Positions 18,962 through 30,400 of a stretch of 64,000 nt of DNA are shown piece by piece (within the stretch, counting starts at the first letter, position 1; every line of letters begins with the position of its first letter). A model generated the notes under the pieces. It did not search any database and was not told the origin of the DNA. It saw only the letters and a list, made by a program, of their open reading frames with translations. The stretch is from Myxococcus stipitatus DSM 14675 (lineage in GTDB: Bacteria; Myxococcota; Myxococcia; Myxococcales; Myxococcaceae), in assembly GCF_000331735.1 (NCBI RefSeq), contig NC_020126.1:1426001-1490000 (forward strand). The letters are read 5' to 3'. A program made the position numbers and the translations under genes.

Positions 18962-20488
18962 TTAGCGGCGGCGCGAGCGCAGCGCCAGGCGCCACGGGCT
19001 GATGCGGCCCTGGTTCGCCGCGTCGGACGCGCCGGCCTTGGCTCCGGGCAGCGTCTTCGCGCGCTTCGCATCGCGCTGGTACGCGTGGACGGCGCCGGCC
19101 AGCAGGGCCATGTCCGTCAGCTTCGGGTCCTCCACGCCTTGCAGCGGCGTGTGCTCGCGGCCGAGGAAGCCCGTGTCGTAGTCGCCACCGACGAACTCCG
19201 GGTGGGCCAGAATCGCCTTCAGGTAGCGGATGTTGGTGGTGATGCCCTTCACCACGTACTCCCCCAGCGCGCGCTGGGCCCGGGCAATCGCCTCCTGCCG
19301 CGTGGGGGCCCACACGGACAGCTTGGAGATCATCGGGTCGTAGAAGTTGGGCACCGTGTACCCGGGGAACACGCCCGAGTCGTCGCGCACGTTGGGGCCG
19401 CCCGGCACGCGCAGGTAGGTGATCTTGCCGGGGCTGGGCATGAAGTTGCGCGACGGGTCCTCCGCGTACACGCGCACTTCGATGGAGTGGCCGTTGGGCG
19501 TGGGCGCCTGGAGCAGGGGGAGCTTCTCGCCCTCGGCGACCTTGATTTGCAGGGCGACCAGGTCCAGGCCCGTCACCCACTCCGTCACGGGGTGCTCCAC
19601 CTGGAGGCGGGTGTTCATCTCCAGGAAGTAGAAGTTGCGGTGCACGTCGACCAGGAACTCCACCGTGCCCGCGCCCACGTAGTTGACGGCCTTGGCCGCC
19701 TTCACGGCGACCTCGCCCATCTTCGCGCGCATCTCCGGCGTGAGGATGGGGCTGGGCGTCTCCTCCACCACCTTCTGGTGGCGGCGCTGCGCGGAGCACT
19801 CGCGCTCGTTCAGGTGGATGACGTTGCCGTGCGAGTCGGCGAACACCTGGATCTCCACGTGGTGCGGCTTCTCGAGATACTTCTCGATGTAGACGGCGTC
19901 GTTGCCGAAGGCGTTGAGGGCCTCGCTCTTGGCGGAGCGCCAGGCGGACTCGAAGTCGGCGAGTCCCTCGACGCGGCGCATGCCCTTGCCGCCGCCGCCG
20001 CCCGCGGCCTTGAGCATGACGGGGAAGCCAATCTTCTGGGCGTAGTCGCGGGCCTCGGCCTCGGTGGCGATGGGCTCGGTGGTGCCGGGGACGACGGGCA
20101 CGCCCGCCTTGATCATGTTGGCGCGCGCGCGGGTCTTCTCGCCCATGGCGTCCATGGCGGAGGCGGGCGGGCCGATGAAGGTGATGCCGGCGGCCTCGCA
20201 GGCGCGCACGAAGGAGGCGTTCTCGGAGAGGAAGCCGTAGCCGGGATGGATGGCATCCGCGCCGGACTGCTTCGCGGCCTCGAGGATGCGCTCCTGGACC
20301 AGGTAGCTCTCGCGGGAGGGCGGGGGCCCCACGAAGAAGGCCTGGTCCGCGGTGCGGACATGCAGCGCGGAGCGGTCCGCCTCCGAGTACACCGCCACGG
20401 TGGCGATGCCGAGCTCCTTGCAGGTGCGCATCACCCGGATGGCGATCTCGCCGCGGTTGGCGACGAGCACTTTGCGGATCTTGGGCAT
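18962..20488 (-). CDS. accC: biotin carboxylase subunit of acetyl/propionyl-CoA carboxylase
   Basis: 508 residues. ATP-dependent carboxylation of carrier-bound biotin. It shows the expected start KIRKVLVANRGEIAIRVMRTC, the glycine-rich ATP loop KAAGGGGGKGMR, HHVEIQVFAD, EFLVDVHRNFYFLEMNTRLQVEHPVTE and the C-terminal domain. It exceeds the 450-residue bacterial AccC by a tail of about 45 residues (HAYQRDAKRAKTLPGAKAG and a basic end), as in propionyl-CoA carboxylase alpha chains that lost their carrier domain. Operon: unknown gene upstream, carrier protein downstream. Confidence 0.94.
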   Translation of the reverse strand: MPKIRKVLVANRGEIAIRVMRTCKELGIATVAVYSEADRSALHVRTADQAFFVGPPPSRESYLVQERILEAAKQSGADAIHPGYGFLSENASFVRACEAAGITFIGPPASAMDAMGEKTRARANMIKAGVPVVPGTTEPIATEAEARDYAQKIGFPVMLKAAGGGGGKGMRRVEGLADFESAWRSAKSEALNAFGNDAVYIEKYLEKPHHVEIQVFADSHGNVIHLNERECSAQRRHQKVVEETPSPILTPEMRAKMGEVAVKAAKAVNYVGAGTVEFLVDVHRNFYFLEMNTRLQVEHPVTEWVTGLDLVALQIKVAEGEKLPLLQAPTPNGHSIEVRVYAEDPSRNFMPSPGKITYLRVPGGPNVRDDSGVFPGYTVPNFYDPMISKLSVWAPTRQEAIARAQRALGEYVVKGITTNIRYLKAILAHPEFVGGDYDTGFLGREHTPLQGVEDPKLTDMALLAGAVHAYQRDAKRAKTLPGAKAGASDAANQGRISPWRLALRSRRR

Positions 20489-20567
20489 GGGCGCCCGTCT
20501 ACCACGGGCCGCACCGGTTTGCCTGGGTTGATACGGGCCCCCACGCCTTCGCGGGAACGCGGGCCCG

Positions 20568-21176
20568 CTACTTCCGCGCGCTCAAGTACTGCTGCATGTA
20601 GACCCGGGCCTGCGCGAGCTTGGCCTCCACGAAGCGGTCATCCTCGTCCGGCTCCGGCGGGCGCGCGGGGGCCGCCGCCTCCCCCCCGAAGTCCACCGCC
20701 GCGGCCAGGAGGTTGCGCGCGGTGTCGCCTCCGCCCAGCATCCGGGCCAACAGGCCCGTTTCCACGTCCAGCCACCGAGCGGCCTGGCGCACGACGTCCA
20801 GCACCTCGCCCTCCACGGCCTTGGCGGGCTTGCCCGGGCCGCTGGTGCACGTGCGCGCGTAGCTGTGCTCGCGGTCCACGAAGACCCCCAGCGCGCGCTC
20901 CTGGAAGTCCTGTGCGAGCGCCTGCGTCATCGCGTCCAGCTGCTCCTCCAGGAAGGGCTGCTGGGACTTGCGGGACTTGCGTCCGGGGGCGGGGGGCAGG
21001 GCGAGCTCGGCGGCGTGCCAGCCCCCGTCGCTCAGGCCCTCCGGGGGAGACTCCACCCACTTCACCTCGGGCGTGGGCAACGCCGCGGACTCGCAGACGC
21101 GCTGGAGCGTCTGGCGCACGGCGGTGAGGTTTCCTTCGACGTCGGCGATGAACAGGAGAAGTCGGCGGTGGGGCAA
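20568..21176 (-). CDS. unknown protein encoded inside the acyl-CoA carboxylase locus
   Basis: 202 residues, soluble, no signal. TTG start (LPHRRLLLFIADVEGNL) is supported by AAAGGA at seven bases. Predicted helical, with a Pro/Lys-rich hinge (PPAPGRKSRKSQQ), a middle ALGVFVDREHSYARTC and an acidic C-terminal third ending ARVYMQQYLSARK. I recognise no family. It sits between the carboxyltransferase and biotin carboxylase genes, 79 bases before accC, so it may be an accessory or regulatory factor of this enzyme. That is inference from position only. Confidence 0.7.
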   Translation of the reverse strand: MPHRRLLLFIADVEGNLTAVRQTLQRVCESAALPTPEVKWVESPPEGLSDGGWHAAELALPPAPGRKSRKSQQPFLEEQLDAMTQALAQDFQERALGVFVDREHSYARTCTSGPGKPAKAVEGEVLDVVRQAARWLDVETGLLARMLGGGDTARNLLAAAVDFGGEAAAPARPPEPDEDDRFVEAKLAQARVYMQQYLSARK

Positions 21177-21209
21177 GAGGGGTTCCTTTCCTGGTCCCCA
21201 GAAAGCCCG

Positions 21210-21240
21210 CGCGCCGCACGAGAATTTCCCGTGCGGCGCG
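21210..21240 (-). terminator. strong hairpin between the carboxyltransferase gene and the unknown gene
   Basis: A perfect 11-bp stem, CGCGCCGCACG (21210-21220) and CGTGCGGCGCG (21230-21240), with the A/T-rich loop AGAATTTCC. It lies 57 bases past the carboxyltransferase stop. If it terminates, the locus is two transcription units. Confidence 0.6.
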
Positions 21241-21296
21241 AGCCTGCCCGCCCTCCAGCCCAGGGAGTGCGGTGTCGAACGGATGAGGTGCGACGG

Positions 21297-22859
<1,563 letters not shown>

Positions 22860-22909
22860 GGGGCGCCCGTCTAGCATGATTGGGGCGCCCGCGCGCTGTC
22901 CGGCTTGAG

Positions 22910-23620
22910 TCACGCCGCGACGCGGCGAGCGGCGTGTGTCCGCACCGGGGGCGCGAGTGCCGGGAGCACGGCGTCCACCGCGTCCAGGTCCAGGCCGAAG
23001 CGCTGGCGGACCTCCTCCAGGGGGTGTTCCCACATGTCGCGCCACGGGGCGCCGAACACGGGCAGGGCCATGTGGCCCAGCACCCAGCCTCGGGTGATGG
23101 CCTGCATGCGCACGTCGCGCTCGGCGAAGGCGTAGAGCAGGGTGTTCGTCAGGCCCCCGGCGAGGATGCCCAGCGCGAAGGGGCTGCCGACCTGGGCCAG
23201 GCTGAAGGCCTGGATGCCCAGCTCCCCGGCCACGTCGGAGCGGAAGCCGGTGAGCACATGCCAGATGTCATGGGACTCCAGCAGGTGGGCCCGGACGTAG
23301 TCCTCGTGGGTGTGGGCCTGGAGGTTGGGGAGCTTGGAGGGGTCCAGGCCGTTGTCCTTCAGGTGGTCGGCGAAGGCGCGGCCGAGCGTTCCTTCCGGCA
23401 ATGACTGGAGCGTGTCGAGCGCCAGCTTCCCCACGCGAGGCCGTTCCACGAAGGCCTGCGCGGTGGTGGGCGATTGCATCAGCCGGTCCACCAGCTTGCG
23501 CATGGTGGATGGGGGCGCGAGCAGCCGGGCCACGTCGAGGATGTCCTGGAGACGGTAGGGGTCCCGCAGCGCGCGGGCCACCTTCCAGGCCTCGCGGACG
23601 TAGCTGAACGGGGTACGCAT
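22910..23620 (-). CDS. COQ4-like protein
   Basis: 236 residues. It carries the COQ4 signature HDxxHx11[18 protein letters not shown] near residue 118, the metal site of the family, with YVRAHLLES just before and [12 protein letters not shown] after. In eukaryotes and some bacteria COQ4 acts in ubiquinone head-group maturation. GGAGG precedes the ATG at the right distance, and the frame's longer N-terminus is rejected. It ends 50 bases before the carboxyltransferase start on the same strand. Myxobacteria are known for menaquinone, so the role here is open. Confidence 0.85.
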   Translation of the reverse strand: MRTPFSYVREAWKVARALRDPYRLQDILDVARLLAPPSTMRKLVDRLMQSPTTAQAFVERPRVGKLALDTLQSLPEGTLGRAFADHLKDNGLDPSKLPNLQAHTHEDYVRAHLLESHDIWHVLTGFRSDVAGELGIQAFSLAQVGSPFALGILAGGLTNTLLYAFAERDVRMQAITRGWVLGHMALPVFGAPWRDMWEHPLEEVRQRFGLDLDAVDAVLPALAPPVRTHAARRVAA

Positions 23621-23838
23621 GGAGCCTCCGGTAGAGGGGGAACCGGCCGGTGACCGGGCGGGGGTACGGTAGCCGCGGAAGGGTGGGGCGCGCGTGGTGG
23701 AGCGGCGGGGTGCTCGGGGGTGGACAGCTGGATGGCTCGGGAGCGGACACTCAGGGGCCGGGCGGACGAACGCGTCGACCCTGGCACCGTGCACCGAGGG
23801 GAGGTGGGACGGAGGTTGGACGAAGGCGGGAGGCGACG

Positions 23839-24999
23839 ATGCGCGAGACGCGAGGTGCGTGGAAGGTGGGCTCGCTGCGCGGCATTCCCATCCGGGTGCA
23901 TGTTTCGCTGCTGCTGGTATTGCCGTTGCTGGCGTATCTCTTCAGCGGCGCGTTCCGGAGGGCGGCGGAGGTGGCGAACATTCCCACCGCGCAGCTGACG
24001 GGCATGGCGCCGGTGCTGTGGGGGCTGGGTGTGGCGGTGGTGCTGTTCGTGTCGATTCTCGTCCATGAGCTGGCGCACACGCTGTACGCGCTGAGCCGGG
24101 GCGGGAAGGTGCGGTCGATCACGCTGATGATGGTGGGCGGTGTGTCGGAGTTGTCGGAGCCGCCGCCTCGGCCTCGGGATGAAGCGCTGATGGCGTTGGT
24201 GGGGCCGCTGGCGAGTCTGGCGTTGGCGGGAGTCTTCGGGCTCATGGCGATGGCCGCGGCGGGCACGCGCTCGTTCCATCTCCAGTTCGCGTGTTTCTAT
24301 CTGGCGGGTCTGAATCTCTTCCTGGGCTTGTTCAATCTGCTGCCCGCGTTCCCGATGGATGGGGGGCGGATTCTGCGGGCGCTGCTGGTGGGGAGGCTGG
24401 GCGTCGTGCGCGCGACGCGCGTGGCGTCACTGGTGGGAAGAGGCTTCGCGGTGCTGTTCGCCGTGTGGGGACTGGTGACGCTCAATCCCTTCCTGCTGGT
24501 GATTGCGTTCTTCATCTTCATGGGCGCGGAGGGCGAGGCGCGGCAGGCGCGGATGAAGGCGGTGCTGGAGCGGGTGAGGGTGGTGGAGTTGATGACGCCG
24601 CGAATCTCGGGCGTGGAGGTGCAGGCGTCGCTGGAGCAGGCGCTGTGGGACTTGCGTCGCGAGCGGCGCGTGGCGCTGCCGGTGACGGACGAGGGGAGGC
24701 CGGTGGGGTGGGTGGGCGTGGAGGAGGTGCGCGGGGTGCCGGACGCGGAGCGACTGTCGAGGACGGCGCGCGAGGTGATGCATCCGCTGTCTGTGGTGTC
24801 GACGGAGGAGAACGGCTGGCGCGCGCTTCAGCACATGGGGGAGAGCGCGGTGCCGTTGCTCGCGGTGGTCGACATGGAGGGACGTCTGGCGGGGACGCTG
24901 GATGCCGATGACGTGCAGCGCGGGATGGCGCTGCTCCAGACGCGTGAGGAGCGCGCCGAGCGCGAGGCCCGGCGCTGGCGGCAGGAGCGTCCCGCTTAG
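23839..24999 (+). CDS. site-2 protease (M50B) with C-terminal CBS pair
   Basis: 386 residues. Intramembrane zinc protease: HELAH at 76-80 supplies two zinc ligands and NLLPAFPMDGGR the third (D174). About six hydrophobic helices fill residues 20-250. The C-terminus (about 255-365) is a pair of CBS modules (VVELMTPRISGVEV, AREVMHPLSVVSTEE) that could sense nucleotides, as in the SpoIVFB/Rv2869-like CBS subgroup. Start follows GGGAGGCGACG. Divergent from the COQ4-like gene. Likely cleaves a membrane-bound anti-sigma or regulator. Target unknown. Confidence 0.92.
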   Translation: MRETRGAWKVGSLRGIPIRVHVSLLLVLPLLAYLFSGAFRRAAEVANIPTAQLTGMAPVLWGLGVAVVLFVSILVHELAHTLYALSRGGKVRSITLMMVGGVSELSEPPPRPRDEALMALVGPLASLALAGVFGLMAMAAAGTRSFHLQFACFYLAGLNLFLGLFNLLPAFPMDGGRILRALLVGRLGVVRATRVASLVGRGFAVLFAVWGLVTLNPFLLVIAFFIFMGAEGEARQARMKAVLERVRVVELMTPRISGVEVQASLEQALWDLRRERRVALPVTDEGRPVGWVGVEEVRGVPDAERLSRTAREVMHPLSVVSTEENGWRALQHMGESAVPLLAVVDMEGRLAGTLDADDVQRGMALLQTREERAEREARRWRQERPA

Positions 25000-25074
25000 T
25001 CTCCTCCGCGAGACCTGGCGAGCCGCGGGCAGCGTTCAGTCGATGTGGCCCTGTCGGGCTCGGCTCGCGCAGCG

Positions 25075-26463
25075 CTACCGCGAAGCGGGCAGCGTCCAGT
25101 CGAGGAAGAAGCGATGTGCCCCGCCGGGCACGCTCTCCATCCAGCCGGTGATGCGCTCACTGCGCGAGAGCAGCGGGCCCAGCTCGGAGCTGACCGCGAA
25201 CATCGCGGCGAGCTGCTCGTCCGACAGCACATCCGTCAGCGACACCTGGGACAGGCCTCGCGCCAGCAGCTTCGGGTCCAGCGTGAAGTCCACCGCGCGC
25301 TCGAGCTTCGCCTGTGCTTCCGGCAGCGCGGCCATCGTCGTCCGCGTCACCGCCTCGTCGTTGCCCACCACCAGGTGCTTGCCCTTCAACTTCACCAGCA
25401 CGCTCCCGCCCTTCACCGTCAACGCCCAGCCATCCTCCAGCACCTTCGCCCCCGGCAGCGTGCCCAGCGGCGCCAGCGCCTGCTTCATCGCCGCCGCGTC
25501 CTTCACCTCCGCCACCAGCGCCTGCTTCACCGCGAAGAAGCGCGCCTCCGGTGCCTTCAGCGAGCCACGCACCTGCACGTTGCTCATGTTCACCAACATG
25601 TTCCCCGTGAGCTGCTTCGTCACGGCGTCCGCCGTCGTGCGCACCTGCTCCTTGGGACACGCGGGGCACAGCGCCTGGATGTTCGCGCGCAGCGACGCCA
25701 CGGCCTGCGGCAGCCCCGCGGGCGCCACCGCCACGCGTGAGAACAACAGGCCCTCCGGCTTCATGGAGGCATAAGGACTGGCCGCCTGGGTCTGGAACGG
25801 AGGCAGCGGCAGCTTCGTCGCCGTCCCATCCGCCTTCAGCGCCGACGCCGTTCCATCCAGCCCCACCACCGTGCCACCCGTGGTGATGAACGCCACGCCC
25901 GCCACCTTGCTCAGCCGCGCATCCGGCGCGGGCGTCTTACCCACCAGCTTCACCGCCTCCTTCAGCAGCGCGGGCCCGCCTCCCTCCGTCGCCCCATACG
26001 CGCAGACCTCCTTGCCCTTCAGCGCGTAGCCCATCGCCCCGCCCGCCGAGCGCTCCGAGCTCACCGTCGTCACACCCTTCGACGTGGCGGGCTTGAAGGC
26101 TTCACCTCCCGCCGCACTGATGGCCTCGGCCGCCTGGGCCTGGAACACCTGGGCATCCGCCACGCGCATGCAGGACACACGGCCATCCGCGCGCAGCGAC
26201 ACCGTGGCGGGCCCCGTGGGGTCCAGGCCGACCGCGCTCAAGGTCTCCGGCTTCGTCGGGTCGATGGTGAGGAACGGGTGCAGCTCCGCGCGCCACGCGG
26301 TGGGCCGCAGCAAGGGCGCATGGGCACCGGCGCGCTCCAGGAAGGCGGTGAGCCCCGCCAGCGCATCCAGCTTGGGGACATGCACGACGGTCTGCGCGGA
26401 GGCGGCGGCGCGGGGCGCCGGAGCAGCGGCCAGCGCGGCGGCGAGAACGAGCGAGGGAACCAT
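25075..26463 (-). CDS. exported protein, unknown function
   Basis: 462 residues. A signal peptide (MVPSLVLAAALAAAPAPRAAA) precedes a long domain of alternating strands and helices (VHVPKLDALAGLTAFLERAG, FFAVKQALVAEVKDAAAMKQALAPLG, KLKGKHLVVGNDEAVTRTTMAAL), reminiscent of DUF3352-like periplasmic proteins. I could not confirm that family. GGGGGG immediately upstream may serve as SD. Convergent with the site-2 protease, whose stop is 75 bases away. No catalytic motif seen. Confidence 0.7.
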   Translation of the reverse strand: MVPSLVLAAALAAAPAPRAAASAQTVVHVPKLDALAGLTAFLERAGAHAPLLRPTAWRAELHPFLTIDPTKPETLSAVGLDPTGPATVSLRADGRVSCMRVADAQVFQAQAAEAISAAGGEAFKPATSKGVTTVSSERSAGGAMGYALKGKEVCAYGATEGGGPALLKEAVKLVGKTPAPDARLSKVAGVAFITTGGTVVGLDGTASALKADGTATKLPLPPFQTQAASPYASMKPEGLLFSRVAVAPAGLPQAVASLRANIQALCPACPKEQVRTTADAVTKQLTGNMLVNMSNVQVRGSLKAPEARFFAVKQALVAEVKDAAAMKQALAPLGTLPGAKVLEDGWALTVKGGSVLVKLKGKHLVVGNDEAVTRTTMAALPEAQAKLERAVDFTLDPKLLARGLSQVSLTDVLSDEQLAAMFAVSSELGPLLSRSERITGWMESVPGGAHRFFLDWTLPASR

Positions 26464-26795
26464 CCCCCCGTGAGAGCAGCGCCCCTCCACCCCTGTCAAG
26501 GCGCTCGCGCGCACCGTGTGGGGTGTTCCCCGTGTCTTGGTGGAACAGGCGCGGGGCCTTCCAGGAGGAGCCCGCTCACGCCGTCAGGTGCTTCCCCGGT
26601 GGAGCAGCGAGGCGAAGCCAGTCCGCCTGCCGCCACCCCACCGGTCCCCCCCTTGCTATCGGTTCGACGACTCCATCACCTCGGCCCCGGCGCGCATGGG
26701 GCGCGGGGACTTCAAGCCCCTGCCCCCATGTGTGTCCGCCCTCGCGACCCGGCGTGTCGAGCCCGACAAGACTGTCGACTGGTCAACCGCCGGCG
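26464..26795. other. 332-bp intergenic region
   Basis: Between the start of the 462-residue exported protein and the end of the 155-residue gene, both on the minus strand. Open frames here have atypical composition and no SD. I see no RNA gene, no strong inverted repeat and no convincing promoter. Confidence 0.5.
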
Positions 26796-27263
26796 CTAGA
26801 GCCGGTCCTTGTTGGTCCACTCAATCATTCGCTCCGCCAGGTCCTCGGTGTTGCGCCGCAGGTGCCCGAGTTGGAGCATCTGGTCATCCGACTCGGCCAG
26901 ATGCATGCGCCGCGTCAACAGGTCCGCGAAGCGCAGCACCTGGAGGATGGTGAGGTGCTCCGGGTCCTCCGCGGCACCGGCGAAGCGCGCCACCTCGGCG
27001 TCCACGTCCAGGTTCTCCGCGAGGAGCATGGCCACCAGTTGAGCGCGCGACACCCGCGCCTCGAATCCGTCCGGATTGCGAAGCTGACGGCGCCACGGCT
27101 GCGACTCCCAACGAACACGCGCGGGGTCCCGAACGACTCGGCTCCGAATGGGAACCGTGCTCATCCTGCCCTGCATGCCGGAGCTGCCCGGCGACCAGAA
27201 GCTGAGTTCCATCAGTGCCCCCTCTCCACCACGGGGTCTATCCACGAGCGTGACCGACTTCAT
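26796..27263 (-). CDS. hypothetical protein
   Basis: 155 residues, soluble. The N-terminal 50 residues are basic and irregular. Residues about 70-150 look helical (VSRAQLVAMLLAENLDVDAEVARF, LTILQVLRFADLLTRRMHLAESDDQML). The only clue is this helical repeat-like C-terminus, possibly a protein-interaction module. No family recognised. It is divergent from the methionine S-methyltransferase gene. The start could also be one of the internal Met codons at residue 18 or 30. Confidence 0.55.
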   Translation of the reverse strand: MKSVTLVDRPRGGEGALMELSFWSPGSSGMQGRMSTVPIRSRVVRDPARVRWESQPWRRQLRNPDGFEARVSRAQLVAMLLAENLDVDAEVARFAGAAEDPEHLTILQVLRFADLLTRRMHLAESDDQMLQLGHLRRNTEDLAERMIEWTNKDRL

Positions 27264-27321
27264 CGTTTCCAGCCGTCCCTTCCGTTACTGCCCACCCAAC
27301 ACACCCCCCTATTACGGCCGA

Positions 27322-27344
27322 GGCTCCGATTCTTGATTGGAGCC
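27322..27344. promoter_or_regulatory. 9-bp hairpin or operator upstream of the methionine S-methyltransferase gene
   Basis: GGCTCCGAT (27322-27330), loop TCTTG, ATTGGAGCC (27336-27344), with one G-T pair. It lies in the 158-bp divergent interval, 78 bases before the methyltransferase ATG. No gene ends here, so a terminator of a neighbour is unlikely. An operator or leader structure fits better. Confidence 0.4.
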
Positions 27345-27421
27345 ATGGCGCCAAAGGGTTGCGTCCGTGCGCCACGTCCGCGTTGACACCCGGCGATGGG
27401 CCCGGGACAGTCCCGCGCGCC

Positions 27422-30400
27422 ATGCCGACCTATCCGTCGTCTCCTCGAGAGGCCTTTCATCTCCTGCGCGCGTTGTCGGAGGATTTGACCCACCCGGAGC
27501 GCAGGGCCCGCGCGAAGGGGGAGCTGCGCGAGCTGGCGGAGCTGGCCCGGGAGCAGCCCGAGTCCGCGCCGCTGCGGCTGGTGACGGTGACGGTGGCGGT
27601 GGGCGCCTCGCAGGAGCGGCTGGAGCTGTTCCTGTTGCCCTCCATCTTCGCGCCGGAGTCCTGGGCCTATACCTTCCTGGAGGGATTGCTCAGCGTTCCG
27701 TTGGATGAGTACGCCGGCAAGCGACTGGTGGAGGTGGGCGCGGGCTCGGGGTGGATCTGCATCGCGCTGGCGAAGTTCACGCGCCTGTCACAGGTCCATG
27801 GCGCGGACCTCAATCCGCACTCGCCCGTGGTGGCCCGCTGCAACGCGTGGCTCAACGGGGACGAGAGCCTCGTCTCCCGGCTGTCCTTCGGTGAGAGCGA
27901 CCTCTTGCGCGGCGTGCCCGCGGAGCCCGGCTGGGACTTCGTGGTGGGGTGCATTCCCCAGGTGCTGCGCACGGAGGAGCTTCCCGAGGAGCTGTCCCAG
28001 GCGGATGAGCAGGAGCTGTATGACCTGTCCAACTACTGCACGCTCCAGAACGTCTACGAGGACCACTTCGGTCTCGGCCTCATCGCGCGACTGCTCGACG
28101 AGGCCCCCGAGCGGCTCTCGCCCTCCGGCCGACTGCTGCTCAACCTGGCCGGACGCCCGGGGCGCCCCATCATCGACCGCATGTTCACCCGCCGCGGCTT
28201 CTCCACGCGGGTGCGCGTGGCGAGGCGCGTGCGTCAGGCGGCGGACACGGACATCCGCCCGTTGGTGGCGCTGGAGCAGCGCACGGGGCGCGAGTTCGAG
28301 TTCTTCATGGAGGCGCGCAGCCCGGAGCCCTTGCGCGCGGCCACCGCGCTGGGCTGGCTCCAGGCGGGGCACGCGGTGTGGCACGAGGTGGCGGTCTGGG
28401 AAGCTCACCTGACGCGCCCGCGCGAGACGCTGGCCCTGCGCCAGTCGCTGCGTGAGCTGGGCATCGCCTCGCTCCAGGAGGAGCTGGACCTGGGCGCCGC
28501 GTCGCCCGAGCAGCTGGGCTTCGTCGCGGCGCTCGCGAAGCGGCTGGCGAGTGGGCCCTTGCTGCCGTACGCGCACGAGGCGGGGGATGCCTCCTTCCGT
28601 CGGCAACTGGTCCGCTACCTGGAGCGCTACTTCGGCCTGCGGCTGGGCCAGGACGAGCTGTTCGTCGCGCCCGAGCGGGAGCAGGCGGTGTACTCGCTGC
28701 TGATGGCCACGTGCGACGTGGGCGACGAGGTGCTCGTCTCCCGCAACCTGCAGCCGCTGTACGCGCGGGCCTTGGAGAAGGCGGGCGTGCGCGCCACGGT
28801 GACGCACACGACGCTGGAGGAGATTCGCCGGCTGCTGTCCGCGTTCGACGTGAAGATGGTGCTGCTCACGGTGGAGAAGGGCGAGCGCACCAACCTCTCC
28901 GTGCTGCGCGACATCATCGCGGAGGCGGGGCGGCGCGGCATCTGGGTGGTGCTGGACGAGAGCGCCTTCTTCAACATCACCGGCGAGGTGGAGCCGCTCA
29001 CGCTGTTCGAGTTCCTGGCGCGCGAGCCCTATGCGCCCAACCTGGTCGTGCTCTACGGCCTGGTGAAGAACGCGGTGTGGCCGGACCTGGAGCTGACGCT
29101 GCTGTTGCCCGTGCCGGAGCCGCTGCGCGCGGACCTGGAGGTCGCCGCGGAGGTGACGTACTCGCGCATCAGCACGCTGGCGCAGTGGTTCTACGAGCGC
29201 ACGTTCTCGGACCTGCTGTCCTTCCGCATCTCCTTCGCGGAGCCGGAGCCTCCCGGGCCTCGGCGCTCGCCGGTGTCGCCGCTGCCGCGCTCGTCCCGCA
29301 TCCGCGCGCTGTCGGGCTTCCCCGCCTTCGCGCCCAAGGTGTTCCGCGAGGACGACGCGGAGCTGGTGCGGCTGGACTACGGCGAGAATGAAGGGCCGCT
29401 GCCGCAGTCGCTGGTGGAGGGCCTCATCGCCGCCGCCGCCGCGCCGCGCGAGGACAAGGCCCAGACGGGCCTAACGGAGACGGTGGCCGCCTATCTCCTG
29501 GAGACGCGCGCCGCGCGGTACTCGCCGGAGGAGCTGGTGGTGGCGCCGGGCGTGTGGCCGCTCATCCACCACTTCGGCGTGGCGCTGCGCAGGCGCCTGG
29601 GCCGCGTGCCTCGCGTCTTCGTGGTGACGCCTTGCTACGGCGTGCTGCCGCCGACGTTCGTCTCCGCGGGATGTCAGGTGGAGCAGGGGACGCTGGCGGA
29701 GCTGCTGGGGCGCAGAGGGCAGGGCGCGCCGGACGCGGTCGTCATCTCCCAGCCGTCGAACCCCACGGGCGTCTACGTGGCGCGCGAGGAGCTGGTGGCG
29801 CTGGCCAACTACGTCGTGGAGCAGCGGTGCCTGCTGGTGTCCGATGAAATCTTCGGACTGGTGAACCTCACCAGCCCCACGGCGGAGACGGTGCACAGCC
29901 CGGTGACGCTGGAGGGCGCGGTGCCGGGCGTGGGGGCCCGCACCGTGGTGCTGGGCGGACTGTCGAAGGAGTTCGCCGCGGGGGGCCTGCGCGTGGGCTG
30001 GTTGGCCTCACGCGACAGGGCGCTGGCGGCGGCGGTGCGAGAGGCGGGGCCTGGCGTGCTGCACCTGGTCACCGCGCGCGCGGCGGCGTACCTGTACGCG
30101 GCCTATGTGCGCAGCCCGGAGGGACAGTTGCTCTACGGGGCGAGGCACCGCTCCCTGCGCACCTTCCTGACGAAGATGCGCCGCGAGCTGGCGGAGAAGC
30201 GGGAACTGCTCGCCCAGGCCCTGTCCGCGGATGGGCGCTCCTCGGACGCGGGGGATGCGGGAGGACTCTTCCTGGCACCCCGCATGACGTCCTGGCTGGG
30301 CCGCGTGGTGGAGGGGGTGCGGCTCACGCCGGAGAACCTGCCGCGCGTCGTCTACGAGCACACGCACGTGGTGCTCAACGGAGGGCCGTGGTGCTCGGAC

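Noticed and set aside
22860-23045. Extended N-terminus of the carboxyltransferase
   Set aside because: The extra residues are Arg/Gly/Pro-rich and overlap the COQ4-like gene. Family length fits the ATG at 22859.
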